From NCBI RefSeq assembly GCF_020921035.1, contig NC_063154.1, forward strand, positions 30,389,948 through 30,453,947: a stretch of DNA of 64,000 nt. Reading direction: 5' to 3'. The notes under the pieces were generated by a model. It had not been told where the DNA came from. It ran no database searches and saw only the letters and a list, made by a program, of their open reading frames with translations. Positions 24,152 to 36,827 of this stretch are shown here, piece after piece. The first letter of the stretch is position 1; each line of letters begins with the position of its first letter. Source of the DNA: Rhodamnia argentea (lineage: Eukaryota > Streptophyta > Magnoliopsida > Myrtales > Myrtaceae). The position numbers and the translations under genes were made by a program.

Positions 24152-24369
24152 ACAAAAAACAAAAAAAACCACAAAACCCCCTCCAACACCCCCCCCCCAC
24201 CCAACCATCCCCAAAAAAAAAAAAACCACCCCCCCCCCCCCACCCCCCCCTACCCCCCCCCCCCCCTCCACCCCCCCCCCACCACCCAAACCAAAAAAAA
24301 AAAAAAAACCCCCCCCACCCCCCCAACAAACCAACCCCACCCCCCCCCCCCCAACCCAACCCCCCCCCA

Positions 24370-24401
<32 letters not shown>

Positions 24402-24443
24402 ACCCCCCCCCCCCCCCCCCCTCCCTTAAACCCCCCCCCCCCC

Positions 24444-24507
<64 letters not shown>

Positions 24508-24745
24508 TTTTTCCTCATCTTTTCTTCCTCCCCCCCCCTTTTTCTACCCCCTTTCCCTCCCCTTTATTTTCCCCTTCCTTCCCCCTCTCCCGTCCCCCTT
24601 TCCCCCCTTTCCCTTCTTCCTTGTTTTTTTTTTTTTATATTTTATAATAACCAAAAAACAAACAAAAATACAACCCCCCCAAACCTACCCCTATACTTTT
24701 AAAAAATATATATTTATTTTTTTTTTTTTTTTTAATTTATTTTAA

Positions 24746-24793
<48 letters not shown>
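23640..24793. other. A/C homopolymer tract, probable sequence artefact
   Basis: More than 1.1 kb made almost only of A and C runs (many of 8-50 bases) with a T/C-rich tail at 24,508-24,720, then A runs. The long open frames here (poly-Lys/Pro on plus, poly-Gly/Phe on minus) are trivial products of composition and not genes. It ends exactly where copy C becomes alignable ('ACAAGAGCAGAGATGG', compare 'ACAAGAGCAAGAGGGC' at 18,133 in copy B). Confidence 0.8.
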
Positions 24794-26494
24794 AAGAGCA
24801 GAGATGGTGGAAATTGAATAATTTTTTTCAAGGCGAGTATCACGCGCCTGGGTGGCGCGTGGGAGGAGTCGGCACACAAGCGGACAAACCTAGGGGTCAA
24901 CCCTCGGAGAAAATATGTGCACATCATGCCAAGGCCAAAGCCCACCTTGCTCTCATAAAGTCCATCGGCAAAACATTTTGTCCATATTTTACACGTGTTG
25001 GCTTCTCATACACTCATTGGGTGGGTCCCTTAGAGTTGATCCAATCTTCATTGGGTCCTCTGCCCTCAGGACAAAATTTCTATGTACTTTAAAAAAATGA
25101 AAAGGCTTTCTAAAGGAGACATTACCTAAATCAGTTCCAAACTTATTATACGATTGTTAATTCAACCATAAATTTTTATAATTTGAGATCTTTGCTAAAA
25201 AGTTCGACTTAGTTCTTACCTCTAAAAATATTGCCCATCCTTTGGCCACCGATAATTGGACGTCACGTCCGCAATTTTGAGTCATCCTAGTTTGATCAAT
25301 TCTTTGCGTCTATTCTAAGATTGACTTAATTAAACTGGTATATTGGCTTTACCAAATAATTTACACTCAATATTGATAACTATCTATCCCATTATGACCC
25401 TACAAAAAGAATATATTTTAATTTTGGTAAATTAATGTAAACACACTAATATCCTCGTGGCAGCTTTATGAAGGATAAGTTTGGTCCCCCAATGTTTTCG
25501 TACCGCCACAAATGCCAAAATGTGGATGGGCCTTTGTCCGAACCTTAAATCTTCACCCTACCCGTCCCCAGTAGTATCGTCTCTTCATAATCAATTTTCG
25601 CCACTAGCTTCTTCTCATGACATAGTTTAGCTTGATTTCAATGGATATGATAAATTGGATTTATTAGAAGAAAAAAAAAAAGCTTGTAGACGAAAAAAAT
25701 TAGAGCATATCACGAGGGATCGAGGTTGACTGAAAAAGTCAATATCGTGAACCAGTTGCGTCTAGAACTCGAGTTTTGGTGGTCATTATACTATCATTAA
25801 GATCAAGTTATTGGCTGCATTCGAGATATCGACACTTCGAAAAGATTATTTCTCGAGTTAATTCATCCCCTTGCTTGTTCTATTTAGTTCTATGTATAAC
25901 ATCACGCGTCCTTTGCATGGATGCATCGAAGAAATTCCCGCGAATGATTTGCTTCAATAATTTTTCATACATGCATGCACGCACGCTGGCCAATCATTTT
26001 GATGGGCCTTTTGATGTTGTCATATGACCAAACACTGTACCAAGAGAGATCCAATTTCACGTATAGGCAAATTGAATAATTGAATTGGACGCAATGCAAA
26101 AGGGTCCGCCACCGATTTGCTTGTTGGCTGATTTCTAGAAGACTTGAATGCTCATTTGTCTATATCTGCAATTCAACCAAATAAGAAGATGTAGTTTAGA
26201 AAGAAGATTGAACATCATCTTTGCGTAGCTAACTTTTATTTTTTTTGATCGCTATGCCATTTATAATAGTTATATTTTCTTTTCTTGAATTCAATATCTC
26301 GATATCTTAATATATCAAATATTACTAAAAAGGATCAAGCTGACCATGATGACTCCAACAACGAAGTACCGTTGATTGAACGAAACCATGCCATCGCCAT
26401 CGACTTCAATATGATTTCTCTAATTAACTCTTATGTATCAACAAAATTACGACTACAATAATATAAGGTACTTGCATACGATCTCATTTGCAAC

Positions 26495-26640
26495 ACTTTT
26501 GAAGCATCCCAACACATGGGACATCTCAACTTCAAGGCATCCCGAACACTCTCGAAGAATCCCGACTCACGGAGCATCTCGACTTTTGAGGCATCTTGAG
26601 GTATAAGAAATTCCGACTCACGAGGTATCCCGATGTCCCA
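26495..26640 (+). repeat. Degenerate short tandem repeat
   Basis: Loose units of the form 'GGCATCCCGA..TCTC' / 'GAGCATCTCGACTT' recur about five times, next to the possible LTR at 26,652. Confidence 0.4.
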
Positions 26641-26651
26641 ACTAACATATA

Positions 26652-27497
26652 TGTTGAGAAAACCTTCCTCTGAATATTTTGATTATGACAAAACTATCCT
26701 TCCTTGATAAGGATATGGTTAATGCTTAATAAACATTTTATTGCGGGAATGAACACGTAAATAAAAGCTTATATTATTTCAAATTCGGGTTCGGACTCAA
26801 GGTGTAGTCGTTACATATAAATAATTAAAGTCTTTTATTCGGATGGAAAATGTTGTTGCCTTTGAAGACTTAATCTCGAAAAGACTTATTTGACACATCG
26901 GAAAAGACTTTACTAAAGCTTAGAGTCATTGCTCTAGTTTGTTCAGATTCAAAGAGTTTCTTCTTCTGAAGATTGCTTCTGAATTATGTTTAAATTTTGC
27001 AACATCTTTTGGTCAGATTCTAAAGACCTAGGTTTGACGGGTTTTTGATTTGAATGTGTTATTTATGCAAGTCTGTAATCTTTGATTGATAGGATTATTC
27101 TTCTTCAATCAAATCTAGAGAATATCTTCAATTGGATATTACTTCCAAAAACAAGATATCCTGGAGTTTGGAATTAACTCTACTTTTGGAAACTAAGGAT
27201 TTGTGTATTGACCCTACAAAAGAATATATTGTTATATTTTCACTATATGAATCGTTGAATCAGTAGTCATTGGAGATATCACACTTTATTACTCTTACAA
27301 AACCTCTCAAAGATAAGATTTATAACTCTTGAGAACAAAAATATACGAATCCGAACAACTCGACACTTTGGAATTGTAAGTTATGATCTCTCTTAGCTGG
27401 TCACCATTGATCTTCCTTTTATACTCCTTCGCTTCCAAACTAGCCGTTAGACGGGTCTTCAAAGGATCACTCATCAATCGTTGAGTGGACACCAACA
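26652..27497 (-). mobile_element. Possible solo LTR, 846 bp
   Basis: The block has TGTTG at one end and CAACA at the other, the usual LTR terminal signature. Read on the minus strand it contains GAGTATAAAAGGAAG (around 27,414-27,428), a plausible LTR TATA box, followed by a transcribed-type region. It interrupts copy C relative to copies A and B. No target duplication was found, and no internal retroelement domain is present. Confidence 0.35.
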
Positions 27498-29560
27498 ATC
27501 TTAATTGAACGAGAAAGTATATATGAAGATATAATGGATGTTAGAGTAGAGTTCAGATTCAATCGCCCATACAACAATGTTAAACTTTCTCTTCTCGCAA
27601 TCCCACAAAAATCTCGATATTTTTCCACAAGGATACAGTGAACATTGAGCCAAACCTCTATTCCAAAGGGGATATCTTATAAAGTTGCCTCGTAACTAAG
27701 TCATCAATAAGGATACGGCCCATTTCATCATGAACATGTAATTCTATGTTCAAGAGGGGAGACGTACATTTAGAATAAAATGCCTAAATTTTAAAGTTTT
27801 AACTTTCCCCATCTTGCACAAAATTTAATGCGAGAGTGCACGCGTTAGAATATTTAAATAATAAATCATACTTTGATATAATAATTTAAGCTTTTAGAAT
27901 AGTTGGCAGATGAACACACATGCACTCTTCCAAACTTTCATCTTTCTTCAGCCCAATATGAATCTCGCAGACAAGCGATGTTGGATACTCTGGTTTTAGC
28001 AAATAGCGAACAATAGAAAACAAACCATCACCCCCATCTTAAAATCGAAGAAAGTTTAAAGTGTATCATATTCGAATTTGAAGATGTGCTTAAACAATAA
28101 GGTTTCAAGTAGCAAGTGTGCATATTTTTTAATCTCACATATAATTATGACAAGTGAGAGATTGAAGCATGAGTCAAGCTTACATTGGCGGACGACGCAA
28201 TCACTAATACGTTCGACTAATAGGACGATCTTTTATTATTACCATTTTAATGGCATACAGTTATGCGTCAATAACTAAATTTGTGATCGAAAAATAGTAT
28301 AATTATGTCTGCGTGATCAAATTGTCACCGTCGCATCGTGACGTGGACCGTACCAATTATTGGTCCTTATAGATGAACTTATTCTTTTATTAAGCAAGTC
28401 AAATTAAATTATTGGTTCTCTTTTAGGTACGCATTGAAATGACTTCTCCATATGCATGGTTTGGCTTTGTCGTGACTCGTGGCATTGTCAAGTTAAAGTG
28501 CTGTTGAAAATAGCTATTCTCGTGTTCAATAATGAAAAAGATTGTACGTAAATGACAAATTCGTGGGTTGTCCTTTATTTGGGAGAGCAATTGAACCGAT
28601 TCAACTCTGGAAACCGATTCGATCCAAATCGAACCGAACCGAACCGACCAAGCTAATTCACACGGAGACAGATAAGAAGTTTGGGAATCGGTTTTGGTCG
28701 ATGCAAAAGACTAGCTCCTTGAAAAAACCCGATTCTTGAGTAGAATTGATTTTGAGCAAGTTTAAAATGAGATCCTACAAGTCTGAAATTAGGAATTTGC
28801 TCTGACAAGATAGGTTTCACATTTATGATTTGAAATCTATCCATTCTGAAAGCGATCATCTCTATCTTTTATCAATTATAGTTTGGATCGAGAAAAAAAA
28901 AATGAGAAAACAAAAACTAGAAGAAATGCTTGTAAAATAGAAAAAAAAATAGTGGATATGGAAGTGATATGATAGATGATGTCATAAATTCAGTCATGGC
29001 CAATACTTTAGAACGTCATTTTATTTTTCAAAGATTGGTCCTAGGGACAATAGTGTGCAGCCCCTGTACAATTCTTTTGTTATAGGAACCGCCTAGTCCA
29101 TATTCGAGGTTGAAGCTATGGTGATGATCCCACTAGAATCATGATCCTTCGAGAGGATAATGTTGCTTTGGATTGATGAGTGACCTAATATATTATTTGG
29201 AGCCGGCCCTTTAATTCAATCTTTTTTTTTTTCAATGTTAGCCCCACCTTTAATATTCATCAACAATAAAGTACCTCACCTTAATGTTTTTTTTTTAATT
29301 CAATTTGGGTCTATCGTTGAGTTAGATTAGCCTTTATTTGCTTACATGGCTTTTTTAAAATCAATGACGGAGCTTGGATTTCTTTTTTTGGGGAATATTT
29401 GAGTTAATCTCCGTTTCGACAAGTATCTCAAATGAAGCCGACTCAATCGATCAGCTAAAACATTGAAAAGGACACTAAAATAGAATATTCAATCAAAAGA
29501 TAATGGATTTATGAATAAAACAAGATTAATATCTTAAGTAACCTCGAACTTTAATCGGCT

Positions 29561-31009
29561 TTTCCTAAATATCTCGACCTTCGAATCTTACACCCGGCTG
29601 TTCATTTTCGCTTCGATTTAGCTAATTAGTCGCTACCGCTTGTTCACTCCGTCAAAGTGCCGAGTCGTGAATCGACGTGAAGTTGATCCAACCCAAGCAG
29701 CGGCTTGAGGCCGTAGGGGTGCTTAGAACAACCGTTTAGATAAGATGAATCTCTCTTGCTTCTTAATTTTTTATTTTGTTTGGGATAATCAAACATGTCT
29801 CTCCGTGAATATTTTCTTAATTTGGAGTCATCTCACGGTCTTTACTTGAACACCGTGTGGAGCCATGGAGGTTAAAGTAAATGAAAAAGTCAAACCCAAG
29901 CAACGATGTTCACGGCCGGTGGTGGACTCGTGGTCGTAAAAACGACCATTAAGTTACACGAGCTTCTTTTTTCAAGATGACATATGTTGTTTCTCTTTTT
30001 GTTTTCGGGAACAAAGAAGCTACATTTTTACTTCTTATTTTTGATCCAAATCTATTTCTTGATCGCCGATCGAATCTTGAGAACAATAAAACCAATTGAG
30101 GTACACAAACATATTTCTGTTCTTTTTCTATTCCGCAGAGAATCAAAAACGTTACCAAATAAGATGGAAGTGGTCATGGGGAAACCATCTTGTGCACAGA
30201 CAGAGCAATCTCAGTCCTACGTTACCCCAATGGATCTCATGGAAATGCGGCAAAGCTCATCATCTTTTTTCCATTAGATAACTGCCCGGTCCTTAAACAT
30301 TTGTCAATGGCCCAACTTACAACATGGTTCTTCACATTTGATTCTGTTCTATATGGATTATTATTTTGGGCCCAATTTGTTTCTGTAGAGGAGGTCATCC
30401 ACCATAAACCATGCACCCCCACCATAACAATACCCCCATTTCCAAGGTCCAACCCTCCCATTTTCCATACTGACTTTAATTGAAGGCCAAAAAAAAAAAA
30501 AATCACCGAAAACCTTAAATTATGTATACTGTGACACATTTATCTTTATTTTTTTTTGTGATACTGAAAATCATAAACTTACTATATGTATGACACATTG
30601 ACCCTCTGTCAAAGTTCCGTCAATGAGTATCGTTAAAAATCTGTATGTATGGACGCCGAATGACCATCGGTGTTGACATGGCACTTATTGAGATGTGGTT
30701 CATATTCCATATCAACAAGAAAGCACGTGGGGCCTGCTTCACGTTGAACGGGCAGGGGTTTGGAGGAGTTGCCCCAATGAGGGTCTTAAGAGGGTAACGC
30801 TCTCTAGACACCATATGACTTTTATAATTCAAGCTCATAATTTTTCATTATTAGTTTTGACTTAAGCTCATGAATATATATATATATATATAACGAGATG
30901 TGCGATGTGCTAATTATATTGAAATCCTTTTACCGACGTAGTCTTAATTTAAGGGTGAGTCGAGATAAATCTCGTGTCTCATTTTCTCTTTCTCGTTTTT
31001 ACGCTTTAC
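29561..31009. other. Intergenic, no gene seen
   Basis: Only short, mutually overlapping open frames. 30,495-30,620 contains a diverged unit of the dispersed 'AAAAATC..AAA' repeat family ('GTGACACATTTATC'). 30,872-30,893 is an (AT)n run. Confidence 0.4.
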
Positions 31010-34000
31010 TTTTTTTTTTTTTTTGGTAAAGGTAAATATGTATATAACTTTCCACAGCGCTAATTACAAAGAGAATGCCGCACACAAAACCCTCGTACCC
31101 CAAATGACACAAGGAAGTGTCATAGCGGTTGCAAAGGTGTACCGGCCTGAACAAAATACAAAAAAAGCAAGCATACATAGGCTTAAAAGGCCAAAAAAGT
31201 CCAAAGAGTCGCAAATTCGAGCGGGAGAATGTAAAAGACGCCAACCCAAAAGGTAAAGGAAGTGGGCTAAGCTTGCATCAAACAGCAATAAAACCGAAGG
31301 AACATTAGTTAGGGCAAGGTAGAGTCTTCAAAAATCGTGGGCGAGATATCCCAATTCTTTTGTATTCGTCTATTCGGGGATGTCTTCAACCCGAGCAAAG
31401 GTAAGTCCTTTGTTCTCAACGACCTTTGTCAAGTGCTTAAGGGATGGCCGGCACGAACAATGGCTTATTCTCGAAACAAATATGATTTCTCTGTCGTGAT
31501 AATATGGCAAAGGGCCCCAAGAGAAAACCTGGCCATTCGGTGAACAAAAGAAGTGCCTCCAATGTTCCGTATAGCCCACCGAATTGTCTCCCGCCACGAG
31601 CAATTCTCCAAGAAAGATTACATTTGGAGGCCCAAAGATAATGCAAGTGATCCCGTGATAGGGCACCCGAAGAATAGATGGTCAAAGTCGTCTCTTCATG
31701 ACAAAAGGCACATGTTCCAGAGAATTTGATGATAATGAAGCAATAGTATTCGAGTAGGTAGACGGTTAAGCGTAGAGAGCCAGGAGAAACGCATGTCTCG
31801 GTGCTATGTGTCGGTCCTTGATAAAGGTGTGCCAATGTACCATCTGGCCTTTTCTTCTGATCAACTCCCAACTGCGAGGCCACCGAAAATCCGAAGAGTG
31901 GCCCCGCTAACAAGCACCGATCGCTTAGTCGGATCAAGTAATGGGACTACATTATGCCTTGAGTTAAACGTGTGTAGCATTCCGAGTCTCTTTGCGGGCT
32001 TGAGAGGAGGAGAGTTTTTAACCGATGCATTCCTAGGAATGCGATTCATAGATCTGTCTTTTGAGAAGATTTGATATAATGGTCCTTTTTCATGCCAAAA
32101 GTCGAACCAAAAGGAGATAGAGATTCCATCCCCAATACGCCACCTGAAATTTTGGAAGTGTTCCATTCTCAAATCTAGGATCTTCTTCCAAGTCCCGAGC
32201 AAACAATAGGGGTTTCGGAGCAATCCAGAAATTTTTGTGCCTTAAGAAGGTGGAATGAATCCATTTACACCACAAAGATTCCTTGTTCGTGAATAATAGC
32301 CATATGTGTTTCAACATGGCAGCCCTATTACAATCCGTCATCTTATACCAAGCCCGCCCTCTTTCTTAGGAAGACAAACTTTGTCCCAAGCCACCTTGGC
32401 ACCCCCATAGCCCAAGTCCGGACCTTTCCAAAGGAATTGACGTAGAATCTTTTCTATGCTAGCAAGCACCGACTTCGGTAAGGTGAAGACAGCAGCCCAA
32501 TACACATGAATGGTATTGGAGGATAATTAACAAGTTGAAGACGGCCCGCAAAAGATAAGAATCGATGGGACCAAGATCGGGCATGGGCAAGTGATCAAAT
32601 TTATGAGAAGTGTACAATCGGCTTTGCTAAGTCTAGATGCAATCACTGGAACTCCAAGGTAGCGGAAAGGAAGCATACCTTCGGAGAAGCCGAAGATATG
32701 TCGAACTTGTGTTCGCGCTCCATGGAACCCCCGGAGAAATAAATTTCGCTTTTATTGACGTTCGGGGCAAGGCCGGACCACTTGGAGAACCCGTCAAGTC
32801 CCTCCTTCAACAAGGTAAGGATTGGGATGTTCGTCTCCAAACAAACAAAGACGTCATCCGCATAAAATAGGTGGGACAATCGGAGATGCTTGCACGGCTT
32901 AGAAAAATTTGAACTTGGGTTGGAGCAGTTTGGAAGGATAGAATACCGGTGAAGACTTCCATAACCAAGGTAAATAGATAAGGTGAAATGGGATCCCCTT
33001 GGCGAATCCCTCTATTGCTTGCAAAGAACCCATGAAGACTTCCATTAATGGCCACCGAGAACATGGGGAGGACACAAGTGCCATAACGAGCTTAGTAAAA
33101 GACTTCTGGAAGCCAAAGGCTCGTAGTGTATATTTAATGAACCCCCAATCGATAGTATCATATGCCTTCCGAAAATCCACCTTGATAGAGCATTTCGAAG
33201 GTATGGCTCAATGTGAAAGCCAAGAAAGAGCTCTTGGGCAAGGAGGATGTTGTCACCGATCCTCGCGCCCTTAACAAAAGCATTTTGATTTAAGCTAGTG
33301 ATAGTCGGAAAACGCTAGCTATCCGATTGGCCAATAGTTTAGTGATGCATTTATAGATGGTGTTGCAACACGCAATGGGACGGAAATCCCCTATGACGAT
33401 GCATTGGGGATCTTTGGAACCAGGGTGAGGATGGTAGTATTGAGTTCCTTGAGCAAATTTCCGGTGGCAAAGAAGTCTTTGAAAGCCGAAATCACCAAAG
33501 GTCCAACTATATCCCAAGAAGATATAAAAAAATCTACATTGAAACCATCGGGCCGGTGCTTACTCGGCTAGGGAGAATAGAGTGCTACGGATTCTGCATC
33601 AAGCACCGGCCGAGATAAAATTTGAATTTGATCTTTGGCTAGGACCGAAGGTAACAATTCCCGTATTTGAGTGATTCTTGATCCGGAGTCGGGTTGGCCG
33701 ATAGAAGAGACCGGAAGTAGCCAACAATATGTTGCTGGACTAGTTCGGTCATTCAAAGAAAGTCCCCTAATCCGTGACCGAGAGGATGCGATTGCATAAG
33801 TGTCGTTTTGTTGACATGATGGTGAAAGTACCTAGTATTAAGGTCACCTTCTTTGAGCCATTGGATCCTGGACTTTTGTTTGTAGAATAATTCCTCCCGA
33901 ATCCCGAGAGTGGTAAAGCTTTGGCTGATCCTTTTTACCCAATTCGGGTTGAAGGGGTCAAGAGCAAGAGCATTCCGTGTAGAGGTGAGATCCGCCCGGC

Positions 34001-34905
34001 TTGATTTGTGAGAGCCAAGATGTCGGAGAAAGCTTCATAATTTCGCTTAGGCGCTCCTTCAAGAGTCCCGATTATGTAAAGAACAAACATATGTGACCCT
34101 GATATCGGGGTATTCCATACCGGGAGACAATGTCGGCGTAGGAGGGTGTTCCATCCGTAGTTAAAGAATTTGAATGGTTTCCTAGACATCGGCGGTGGCT
34201 GAATTCTAATCACCATTGGCGTATGATCCGAGACACCGGGCGCCAAGAAAGTAGCTTCGAATAGGAGAAAAATCGAGTCCAACATTCATTAGTTAGCACC
34301 CGATCAATTTTCCGTTGTTTGTGTGTAGCCCTGAGGAAGTAGACCAAGAGAATCATCTACATAACGAAGATCCTCAAGTCCCGCCCGTCCGAGACATTCA
34401 CCGAATTCATCAAATGCGGGATCCAATTGTTGGAGCTACCAATTCTATCCGAAATATCCCATATAGCATTAAAGTCTCCCCACTAACCACGGTTCCTCAC
34501 CAAAATCAATACTCTTTTGAACAAGGTCAGCCCATAATGAACGTCGAGCAACAAAAGTATGTTCGCCATACACTACCGAGAACATACAAGTTTTATTAAT
34601 ACCAAGCAACGGTATTAGTATGAATAACCCGTCTATAGAACAAGGCTCTAATTCCCCAATTCGAGGATCCAACTAATCCATATTCTACCCCTAGGGGAGA
34701 GTTCATAATTGGAAATCCATTGCCAACCCGGGAGTAAGGTAGCCGAAACATCCAAAAAGATAGACTCCATGACTTTTGTTTCCAAAATGCCAACACATGA
34801 AAGCTTTCTAATCCGAACCAGCGATCTAATCTCGGCTTGTTTAATGGGGTTAACTAGGCCCCTAATATTCCATACACCAAAAAACATATTTACAAAAGAT
34901 GGGTA
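31010..34905 (-). mobile_element. LINE (L1-type) retrotransposon, 5'-truncated and dead
   Basis: A non-LTR retrotransposon on the minus strand ends at a poly(A) tail, seen as a T run at 31,010-31,024 on the plus strand. About 0.35 kb of 3' untranslated sequence precedes the tail. The 5' end lies just before the endonuclease domain, so ORF1 (the gag-like nucleic-acid-binding protein) is missing, as expected for 5' truncation during target-primed reverse transcription. A matching target duplication was not found by eye. The region upstream (34,906-35,027) is short AT-rich sequence. Confidence 0.85.
31370..34887 (-). pseudogene. LINE ORF2 relic: endonuclease + reverse transcriptase
   Basis: Domains appear in the right order on the minus strand but in different frames. 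The endonuclease starts MFFGVWNIRGLVNPIKQ (34,887), followed by ETKVM, with the terminal GVSDHTPMVIR motif at about 34,200-34,240. The reverse transcriptase has GDFRPIACCNTIYKCITKLL (about 33,350-33,400), DFRKAYDTIDWGF (about 33,140-33,180), [14 protein letters not shown] (about 32,980-33,010) and the catalytic FYADD box (about 32,860-32,870), then NKSEIYF. The C-terminal part keeps SLWCKWIHSTF and CAFCHEE, a possible zinc-binding remnant. Frameshifts and stops between these blocks rule out a functional protein. Confidence 0.85.
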
Positions 34906-35027
34906 GGGATTTACTTTGTTGTGATTTATATGTCGAATCCTAACAGCAGTCGTTTAGCTCAAGTAAAATAAAGTGACGTTGTTTAGTAGAAAAATCATCC
35001 CATGGAGCTTTGATGGAAGATAAAAGT

Positions 35028-35905
35028 TAGGGGTGAGTAAGATGGACGGACCGAACCGGCCGGTTAGGTCCATTTTTCGATTTCAATTTTATAGAACCGG
35101 TTACGGTCGATCCGGATCGCGGTTCCAAGGGAGAATCGGACTGGACTGCACCTAGTTGGCCATTTGGGTTTGGTTCCCGAGACTCCGATCGGTTTTCGAT
35201 TCCTATTTCATGAAACCGGTCACAGTCAGTCTAATTTCCAGTTCTAGGGGAGAATTGGATGCGGCCGAACAATTTCGTCTTTTCAACTTCTTAAATGCAA
35301 AGAAATTGAAAGCTTAAGTCCTAAGGTAACTCTGTTTCGTATGCCCATCGCAGATGAATGAATGTCTGTGAACCTGTGCACTTGTACCTCGGAACTCACC
35401 TATGCGGCTATGCCTGCAAAGGGCCCCGACAAATGGAGATATTTACGGCTTGTCCCATCGCACGCGGTTGTATGGTCACAGTGAAAAATACAAAGAAACG
35501 CAATGTGAATTGCGAGCTGATGTTTTGAACGATACACCTTTGGAAATAATACAAAAGCGCTTCGTGCGCTGCGATCGGCACTGTTCTCTAACTTATTGCC
35601 GCCGTAAAGTCATCGTCGATCGGAAAGACGGTGCTTATGAGCCAGGCTCGTTTTTTAATCTTGCATTCCATCTTCCATCTTCAACCTCGAACCAAAATTG
35701 CTCTTTCTTCTTACCGCTCCCGTGGCTCCGGAGACCGAAGCCTTTAAGTTTAGGCCACACATATATCTATCCCGCTTTGATAAACTAATTTCTTCACTGG
35801 TTCCATTGGATCGCTTAGGTCCGATCTCAAGACCATCCAATCCGGTTTCCGATCCCAAAAATCGAGAATCGATCCCTCGATGAGACCGAAAACCGTCCAC
35901 CCCTA
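35028..35905. mobile_element. hAT-like non-autonomous element, 878 bp
   Basis: It begins TAGGGGTGAGTAAGATGGACGG and ends CCGTCCACCCCTA, so the termini are inverted (TAGGGGTG). The subterminal regions are rich in 'CCGGTT' and 'GGTTCC' style repeats (35,050-35,260 and 35,790-35,890), as in many hAT elements. The flanking 8 bp match at only 4 positions, so there is no clean target duplication. The 128-codon plus-strand frame inside (35,402-35,788) resembles nothing known to me and is not a hAT transposase. Confidence 0.45.
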
Positions 35906-36827
35906 GTGATTGTCACAAGAAAAAATTTATAGTAAGTGTGTCGTAGTGAGAATAGTGCGGGGTTTTTTTTATGTCACAAAAAAAGTTGAGAATAAATATA
36001 TCACATCGGATGTAATTTGAGATTTTTGCTAAATTTTTCCTCTTGTTCAAACAACACTTGGACCTATAGTGAGGTATGTTCGACATGTTCATTCAATCAG
36101 TCAGGTGGTGTCCAGGACGGATTTCGCACGGTTCAACTAGTCCACCTCCTTGGATAATAATCTCAAGGGCATGTTCTTTGTAATGCCACCCCGGTGCGTT
36201 CATGGTTTTAGTTTTTAGAGCGCCCTTAGGACGCTAGTTAATTAGACTCTATTATCAACCCCCCTTTTGTTAATTAAAAAAGTAACGCCCTCAATAGAAA
36301 TAGGCAAACTGAGTTGGCCCAAAACACAACTCCATCATAATGGCCACTTCAACAATAAAGAAGATCGAGTCTCTTGGATGAAAACTCTACCAAAGCAATG
36401 AATTTTTCACTCGAAAAGGTGGTCCGCAAGAGAGATATCACGGAACATCTCATTTTGGACTATTAGTGATAGAAAAATGGAACCTCCCGCAGCGTACAAA
36501 ATAAATTTTGTAACGGAATATAGACGTTTAGAAGTAGATAAACTGAGAATTAATCTTTATTAGAAGTTGTTTAATATTAGTCAGATTATAAGTATTTATG
36601 GTCGTTCTGTGACTAAAAGTGAATCTTGCCAATGAATTTTAGTTATTTGTTAATCTTGAAAGTTTTCTATGTATATTTCGTATCTAAAGGGAAGGTTCTA
36701 CAATGTATCGAAGAAGACATTGGCAATTGGAATACGCCTTGAGAAAGTATGGTTTGGTTTTGGTTTCATGTTTAAGAAGATGATTTTGTTTTTGAGTTCA
36801 AGCAATCCCCCGACCAAATGACTTCGA
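35906..36827. other. Intergenic, no gene seen
   Basis: AT-rich sequence without a convincing open frame. 35,930-36,050 has weak similarity to the dispersed 'GTGTCACA..AAATTTGAGATTTTTG' repeat family. Confidence 0.35.

Larger units (their letters stand above)
24794..29560. repeat. Segmental duplication, copy C
   Basis: It resumes in the middle of the unit (equivalent to 2,730 in copy A and 18,133 in copy B) and then follows the same order: 24,840-25,060; 25,300-25,440; 25,440-25,670; 25,690-26,070; 26,336-26,420; 27,980-28,130; 28,175-28,760; 29,090-29,450. The segments 25,080-25,260 and 26,430-27,960 are private or poorly aligned. No gene is seen. Confidence 0.75.

Noticed and set aside
23609..24647. 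Open frames of 195-295 codons (poly-Lys/Pro and poly-Gly/Phe)
   Set aside because: They are produced by A and C homopolymer runs and have no protein-like composition.
35402..35788. 128-codon plus-strand frame inside the hAT-like element as a transposase
   Set aside because: It is much too short and has no recognisable hAT dimerisation or catalytic motifs.
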